Shown piece by piece: positions 58,614-64,000 of a DNA stretch of 64,000 nucleotides (position 1 is its first letter; each line of letters opens with the position of its first letter). The translations under genes were made by a program, and so were the position numbers. The DNA lies in NCBI GenBank assembly GCA_032622095.1, contig CP136066.1:56264609-56328608 (forward strand), given 5' to 3'. This DNA is from Siphonodentalium dalli. Lineage: Eukaryota; Mollusca; Scaphopoda; Gadilida; Siphonodentaliidae. The notes under the pieces are model-generated. The model was not told where the DNA came from. It ran no database searches and worked only from the letters and a program-made list of their open reading frames with translations.

Positions 58614-60263
58614 TACCACTTTCGTGAAAATGTTTGTCTTTTCAAGAGCAGATAATCAAAAGCCGATATACAATGTAGACAAATCAATTATTTTTATAAA
58701 ACTGCTAAAATTCCATGCACTGCTTTAATCTGCATTTCTGGTTATCACCGGAATGAGCCGAAAGCCACCAATTAGTCTCTAGGACAGTTTTATTTGGGGA
58801 ATTCGTTCTCCGTGTGAAATGTCATTATTAATGAACAAACCAAAATCAAAGTAGGGTTGTCGCTGCTTGTTAAAGTGGTGTCGCTGCTTGTTAAAGTGGT
58901 GGCGTTGTGAGGGTTTTGATAATTCTTGTGCGATGTGAGTTCTTTAACATTCATATTTGCATGAACTGTTACGCTAAGCCAAACAGTTAGATCACATCCA
59001 AAATGCAGCGACACACGATTTTAAAAGATGGTTGCGAACGTTTCTGTGCAGTTATGTCAAATATAGTGTTAGCAAAAGACCTTTTCGATGTTTCGTGGTC
59101 GGACATGATCTCAAATTCGTCGAAAATTAACATTAAACTCCGTCAATGACATTTCGACCAGTTCCATTTCGATCTAGTGAAGGCACCGCCATGCTCGAGT
59201 CCATGCATGGTACCAATATAGAATCAGGTACCAATAAGGAATCAAGTACCAATATGGAATCCAATGGTGTCAGTTTATATTGTGTTAAATATTATTCCAG
59301 TACAGTTGGTATAATTCGGATTGAGTTTACTGAATTACATTGTCCATATTCCTTCACACATTTTGTCAAAGGTTATTTTAATTACATTACTAGGACAATA
59401 ATGGTCGATGTATTATGTTCAAGAACATTGGTAGTCTTGTTCTAATATACTCACGGTAACACCATCTGGTAGTCATATTTTTGGATAAATACTCAAAGGG
59501 ATCGAAATTGCATAGCATTTTAATACTCCAAAAATAAATATAAAAGATATAAACACAAACAAAAGGAACAAAAATAAACAAATATTAAAAATAAAACACA
59601 CAACCCCCACGCTAACACAGCAAACACTCAGAGCAATGTGTCATATTTTCTTCTGATATTTTCTTACGTATTCCAGGTCACCACGACCACAAGCAATACT
59701 CCATGCATGGGGCGTACGCACTGGATAACGTGCGTCTATGAAAGTCAAGTCCAGGAGGCGTAGTAAGGGTGTACCCTAGATGCATTCTCTATTCGACAGG
59801 GACATGGCAGGGTATTCTACTATTGGGTGGTCCGCGTCTGGGGCGCAGAGCGAATTATATCGTACCATCTTTAGGTACATGTAAATTGTTATGAGAGTAG
59901 GCTGACAAACTCTATTCAGTCCGTTTCGCCCGTTTTATTCGTTTTATATTTGTCTTTATGTATATTTTGTTCAGTTTACTACGTGTTTTTTAATGTTCAC
60001 TTACCTTTCGAATTTTCGTGACAAGTTCCGAAACGAGAAATGTAACCAATTCGTATATAAGGACACTTTTAGGACATCGAAACTCCCCTTATGTTGGTGA
60101 AGTGCATATTATAAATCTACGCCATGATCATGAACTAATATAACAACCCTTAGGATTGAACCAATCAGATTCTCTAAATCATAATTTCTTATCGCAATGA
60201 AAAGTAAATGTTCTAATCAATCTCATGATTACAAAAGATGTTTCGAGTGATGATTTTGGATAC
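58614..60263. other. Non-coding interval with short duplications
   Basis: A 24-bp duplication TGTCGCTGCTTGTTAAAGTG (58858, 58882) and three GGTACCAATA-GGAATCAAG-like 20-bp units at 59208-59262. No gene. Confidence 0.5.
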
Positions 60264-60265
60264 TA

Positions 60266-62229
60266 CAGTACCAGTCACAAAAGTGGTATATTAAGCGCTC
60301 TTATAAAGGCTTATAATCGCGGCGCTTGCGATATTATTTCAATATTTCGCACTTCATATTGCAATATTTCGCACGTAATATTGCAATACATCGCGCTTAA
60401 TATTGCATTCAAAACTGTTAGATTTAGCGCAAATTATTTCTCCTTCCTCTATACTGTTTGTGCCATATATATGACGGTGATGGCGTCAAAGTTTTCGTTT
60501 TTATTTTTCCTCTCACTTGAAAGTGGCTGTGAATATGGCAAGTATTTGTCAGAGCATACGAAACCGGTATATCAATATTTCGTCTATTTTCAAGCTATCG
60601 TATACCTCGTTTCAAATTATGTAGACAAAATTTGAAAGATCGAACGAGCCATGTCCGTGCGACCGGTACGGCCAGTAAGCCATCTGAACCCATAGTATCA
60701 GCAAGAGTCTATTGATTTATGTTCGTATGAATCAAACCAGGAGTATATCATTACGCCGCATATCCATTGCAACGTGTATGTCAGAAGGCACCTCTAAACA
60801 ATTATATGTAACTAGCAGGTGGACCCGACTTCGTCCGGGCTGTTTCCCCTCTGCTTTTCGGCGGTTTGCGCGATTTGACCTTGAATTGTCCATGTTGAAG
60901 GTCAAGGTCAGGTGGGGTCACGATTTGACCCGTCCAAAACACTGCCCGGACAAAAGTACCCGACAAAAGTACCCGTGGAAATCCATCCGGTTTTACCCGA
61001 TTTGACCTCGAATTGATCATTTTGAAGCTCAAGACAAGATCGGAGTCACGACTCGACCCGTCCAAAACACCCAGTGGACAAAAGTAACCCCACGTATCAA
61101 ATTTCGTCGAAATCCCATCAAAATTCGCGATTTGACATGAATTGACCCGATTTCAAGGTCAAGGTCACGTCGCACGGGCAAACGAATAGGCTTACGACAC
61201 GCCCCATACGAAAGTATCCACAGACACTAATTTTCATCGAAATCCCGTGATATTCGGGCGTTCGACCTTGAAATGACCCGATGTCAAGGTCAAGGTCACG
61301 TCGCACGGTCAAATTAACAAGCCCATGCCACTCCACGGCCGAACGTACCCCACATACCAAGTTTCATCGAAATCGGTTCGGTCGTTTTCGAGTCCATCGC
61401 GAACACAAGGACAGACAGACACACAGACACACATATCTTTCAAAATATATAATAGATGACCATAGATACAAGCACCACTGCTTTATAATTGTCAAACATG
61501 GATTTATGGTGCCGAATATAACCTGACATATCTTACACTTGATACATACGCTACATTTTATATTTTATAATTATTCTCACAGGCAATGGTTGTCAGTTTT
61601 ATGACATGTTACGCAATACGTTTTTAGTCTCTTTATTATGTACTACCAGCGGCACCATCATACATTCCTGAATATTGCCATATTAGCTGAAAACATGACG
61701 TTCCTATGGAAGCCTCACTTTTCTGCGACAGAGGGACCTGCGACCACATTGTGTGTTAGGGATCTGTACGCTTTATGTATACTTTAAGCGTTTAATCATT
61801 AATTAAAACATTAAATTTTTAATTTAAATATACAAAAAAACAAGGAGTTTTTGTTTAGATTTTACCCCTGGCTTAATTTAACCAAAAACAATTAAACGTT
61901 TTTTGTCAAATAAAATTTATTTGTTTTTAAATTAAATTTTTTAAAGTACCAGTTTGACATAATTAGAGTTGATGTTTAGATTTGCATATAATTATAGTAA
62001 ATTATATATGTACACACCGATCTCACTACATTATTTAGCTAATAAAAATATAGCACTATCGTGTCTACATGTATATGAAATTTTATCGCGCTCAATATTG
62101 CGACAACGCGCGCTTAATATCGCAATATTCTGCTCTCAGTATCGCAATAATAAGCGCGACAGATATTTGGTATTGCGCCTTTTTCGAAATTAAGCGCTCT
62201 CAATATACCAGTTATTCTTATTGGTACTG
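60266..62229. mobile_element. TA-flanked terminal-inverted-repeat element, about 1.96 kb
   Basis: TA then CAGTACCAGTCACAAAAGTG on the left; the right end mirrors it (CAGTACCAATAAGAATAACTGG inward), then TA. After the tips, both sides hold inverted GGTATATT-A-AGCGCT followed by a short degenerate series based on ATATTGCAATATTTCGC / CGCGCTTAATATTGC, about 170 bp long (60300-60415 and 62075-62200). The interior has no transposase. It contains an inserted repeat at 60811-61456. Confidence 0.72.
60811..61456 (+). repeat. Dispersed element with TCAAGGTCA-rich about 130-bp units
   Basis: Starts CTAGCAGGTGGACCCGACTT and ends in a CATCGAAATCGGTTCGGTCG block, an (ACAGAC)n run and ATATATAATAGAT. In between are four diverged units (near 60896, 61025, 61149 and 61281), each with GACCTTGAA or TTCAAGGTCAAGGTCAC and a GACCCGTCCAAAACAC or CACGTCGCACGG segment. 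Such CTAG-start, AATCGGTT-CAGAC-end repeats are common in invertebrate genomes, but I cannot name the class. Confidence 0.65.
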
Positions 62230-62457
62230 TACTTGCTATCAACCTTTAAGTGTGCGGATAACAACACTTTTACCCCAAGGTATAAGTAACCCACCGCGAG
62301 ACAACGTCCCTGCTACATATAATTAATCAAGATATTTAGTCATAAATAAAATCGTGAATAAAACCCCCCATGCATGGTCTATCAGACAGAGCACAAACAA
62401 AACACAAATAGTTATTGACTCTTTGATTCTCTCTTGTGACATCTTGTGTCACATCTC

Positions 62458-63104
62458 TCACTTGCGTCTGAGCATCATGGTTGTGCTTCTCACAGAGTGA
62501 TACCAACCAAATTCTGACGACCATTGCATTCCTTCTCCTAATGGAACGCTTGTGCTGTTGAGGTATGCGCCGTTCAAGTTGGAATGGTGACAGCACTTAT
62601 ACCACCACGCTGCGTGGAATGTTATGGAACATACACCAAAGTTACAACCTGTGGTGCTGTGGTCTTTGTCATAAGTGCTGAATGCTCGACCTTCGCCGTT
62701 CAGTAGTGAGTCTCCTGCTGTTCCTTCTCCCCATGTTGTTGTGATCGCATAGAGGCTGGCGTCATTACCGAGGGCGAAGTTAGAGTACTTAGAATATCTG
62801 TCCTCTCCATCAACTGAAGTAAGTTTAACATACAGCTCAGTGGGATCCATGTTAGTCAGTTGATGAATCGCTTCCAGGCCGAGCCAGTACTCACCGCCAC
62901 ACATCGATTTGCTGCCGAATCCCTGGACATAATCCGCCCAATTCCGGTAAAAATCGACCAGGCCGTTGGATCGGTGTTGAAATATTGTCCAGCCTCCACC
63001 GTCAGTTGTCATGTCACACACGACCTTCATCTCACCCGACCCACTCGGGTTGATGGTGTAAACGTCATCAGTTCCGAAGCCGGCGTCCATCAAGTCTTTA
63101 CAAT
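62458..63104 (-). CDS. Fibrinogen-related (FReD) protein, terminal exon
   Basis: A complete fibrinogen C-terminal-like domain of about 215 residues. The 3' splice site is clear: TTTTCTAATCAG ends at 63105 and the exon opens in phase 1, giving the usual DCKDLMDAG start. Motifs in order are VYTINPSGSGEM, VVCDMTTDGGGWTIFQHR, YWLGLEAIHQLT, YAITTTWGEG-AGDSL, FSTYDKDHST (the calcium-site Asp pair), AAWWYKCCHHSNLNGAYL and the final MQWSSEFGWYHSVRSTTMML. The four expected Cys groups are present; the Cys-rich CNFGVC insert before AAWW is slightly unusual. Such domains in ficolins, FREPs and tenascins bind acetylated or other surface sugars and are usually secreted. Upstream exons with the signal peptide and any coiled coil are not in the window, so the family type cannot be fixed. 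I saw no clear AATAAA after the stop. Confidence 0.93.
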
Positions 63105-63734
63105 CTGATTAGAAAATAAGATACAATGATGATTTAATATTTGTATTTTACGTAATGGCCATACAATGATGGTTCTGGAAAATCTAACAAAGAAAACAAT
63201 CCGGAATTGATATCTTAATAAGACTTTAGAGTCATGTAATATACATACAGGCTCAGATTCGACAACTCCGTACTTAGTGTAAACAGATTTTGTGTTAATG
63301 TACATGAAAATATAACAATTTAAAAAATATCATATTCTATCAATTTCTTTTGACAAAATTTTGGGCCAATTCTGATTGTTTTCGGCAAAATAAAAACTTT
63401 GGAAGCAGGTGTAATATTGAGACCGTGCAATAGATACTGCGAATTGTCTGCTATATATAAACACTTTGGTGAAATTGAATCCTCATTTTCTGGTTCGACA
63501 ATTAATGAATATTCGTGTTATATTTAGCATCCAATATTCTATAAAATTATGTCCATTCCTTCATATACCGTGTCTAGACTATCCCATAATTATTACTTGA
63601 CAATATACCACTACCCACCACACACCATTCAGCCCTATGTCAGACAAAAGATTAATTAGTGTCGATCCTAATTACTGTTTTATTACATTGTCTGATAGTG
63701 CACTGCCACTAGACCATTTTATTACACATTAAAG
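63105..63734 (-). other. Intron upstream of the FReD exon (partial)
   Basis: AT-rich, with a weak pyrimidine tract before the acceptor. No further exon is recognised before the window ends. Confidence 0.6.
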
Positions 63735-63970
63735 ACATATATGGAGATGTTCGGGTAGATGCAACTGATATGTTAGTATTCATGCCAACTGGAGAATGTA
63801 GCATTCTACTACACATCGCCGAAAATTTCATGCAAATCGACCGTACCACTCCATAATAAACGTCGTACGAACTATGCTCAATTGTAAATATTTACTTCTC
63901 GATTCGGGACGCAACTATTGGCGTTAAACTAACAAAAACCATTTCGCCATCAAAAGTAACTGCGTTTAAT
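63735..63970 (+). repeat. Dispersed repeat family R1, copy 3
   Basis: TTAAAGACATATATGGAGAT, GTTCGGGT, GCCAACTGGAG, AATTTCATGCAAATCGACC, CTCAATTGTAAATATTTAC and CGATTCGGGACGCAACTATT match the other copies. It sits in the presumed FReD intron. Confidence 0.75.
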
Positions 63971-64000
63971 TAATATATATAAGAAAGGCGGTGTGGGTTG

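Overview
This is metazoan genomic DNA, most likely from a lophotrochozoan such as a mollusc. The taxon is an inference from repeat style, the retrotransposon families and a ficolin-type fibrinogen domain. The DNA is AT-rich, gene-poor and almost wholly made of mobile-element and satellite-like sequence. I see one host-type coding exon, at 62458-63104 on the minus strand: the terminal exon of a fibrinogen-related (FReD) protein whose upstream exons lie beyond the right edge. I see no tRNA, rRNA, CRISPR array or bacterial-style operon.

Left part (1-12.2 kb). A minus-strand non-LTR retrotransposon (LINE-A: ORF1, endonuclease, RT running off the left edge) is interrupted inside its endonuclease by a second, 5'-truncated LINE (LINE-B) with a 9-bp target duplication. 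LINE-A abuts a plus-strand LINE-C 3' fragment carrying a long (ATC)n tract. A TTAA-flanked MITE-like element (8.08-8.59 kb) and a third LINE tail (LINE-E, 10.7-11.6 kb) follow.

Middle part (12.3-34 kb). Two large foldback-type elements, FB1 (13475-18885) and FB2 (27062-32906), have long inverted arms built from about 360-bp tandem subunits. Each subunit carries paired CAAGATGGCG-type boxes. Both have TA at their borders, non-coding centres and no visible transposase, and both sit inside older tandem repeats.

Right-middle (35.4-50.5 kb). A very young BEL/Pao LTR retrotransposon (36147-41105, minus strand) has two 1171-bp LTRs that look identical, a 5-bp target duplication and one long ORF. 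The ORF encodes Gag and protease but no RT or integrase, and it runs into the 3' LTR. After it come palindromic repeats, an 81-bp tandem array (43.35-44.38 kb), a split repeat pair that shows an empty site, and LINE-D, a second copy of the LINE-C family.

Right part (50.5-64 kb). This holds a perfect-looking hairpin, a roughly 378-bp tandem array, a 178-bp palindromic MITE, a third foldback element that is palindromic over nearly its whole length (FB3, 56774-58613), a TA-flanked inverted-repeat element (60266-62229) with a nested TCAAGGTCA-rich repeat, and the FReD exon.

The autonomous elements here (LINEs, BEL) are broken or lack pol. The DNA-type elements (FB1-3, MITEs, the 60.3-kb element) all look non-autonomous and would need enzymes supplied from elsewhere. 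Similarities and periods were read by eye, so percent identities are not given.
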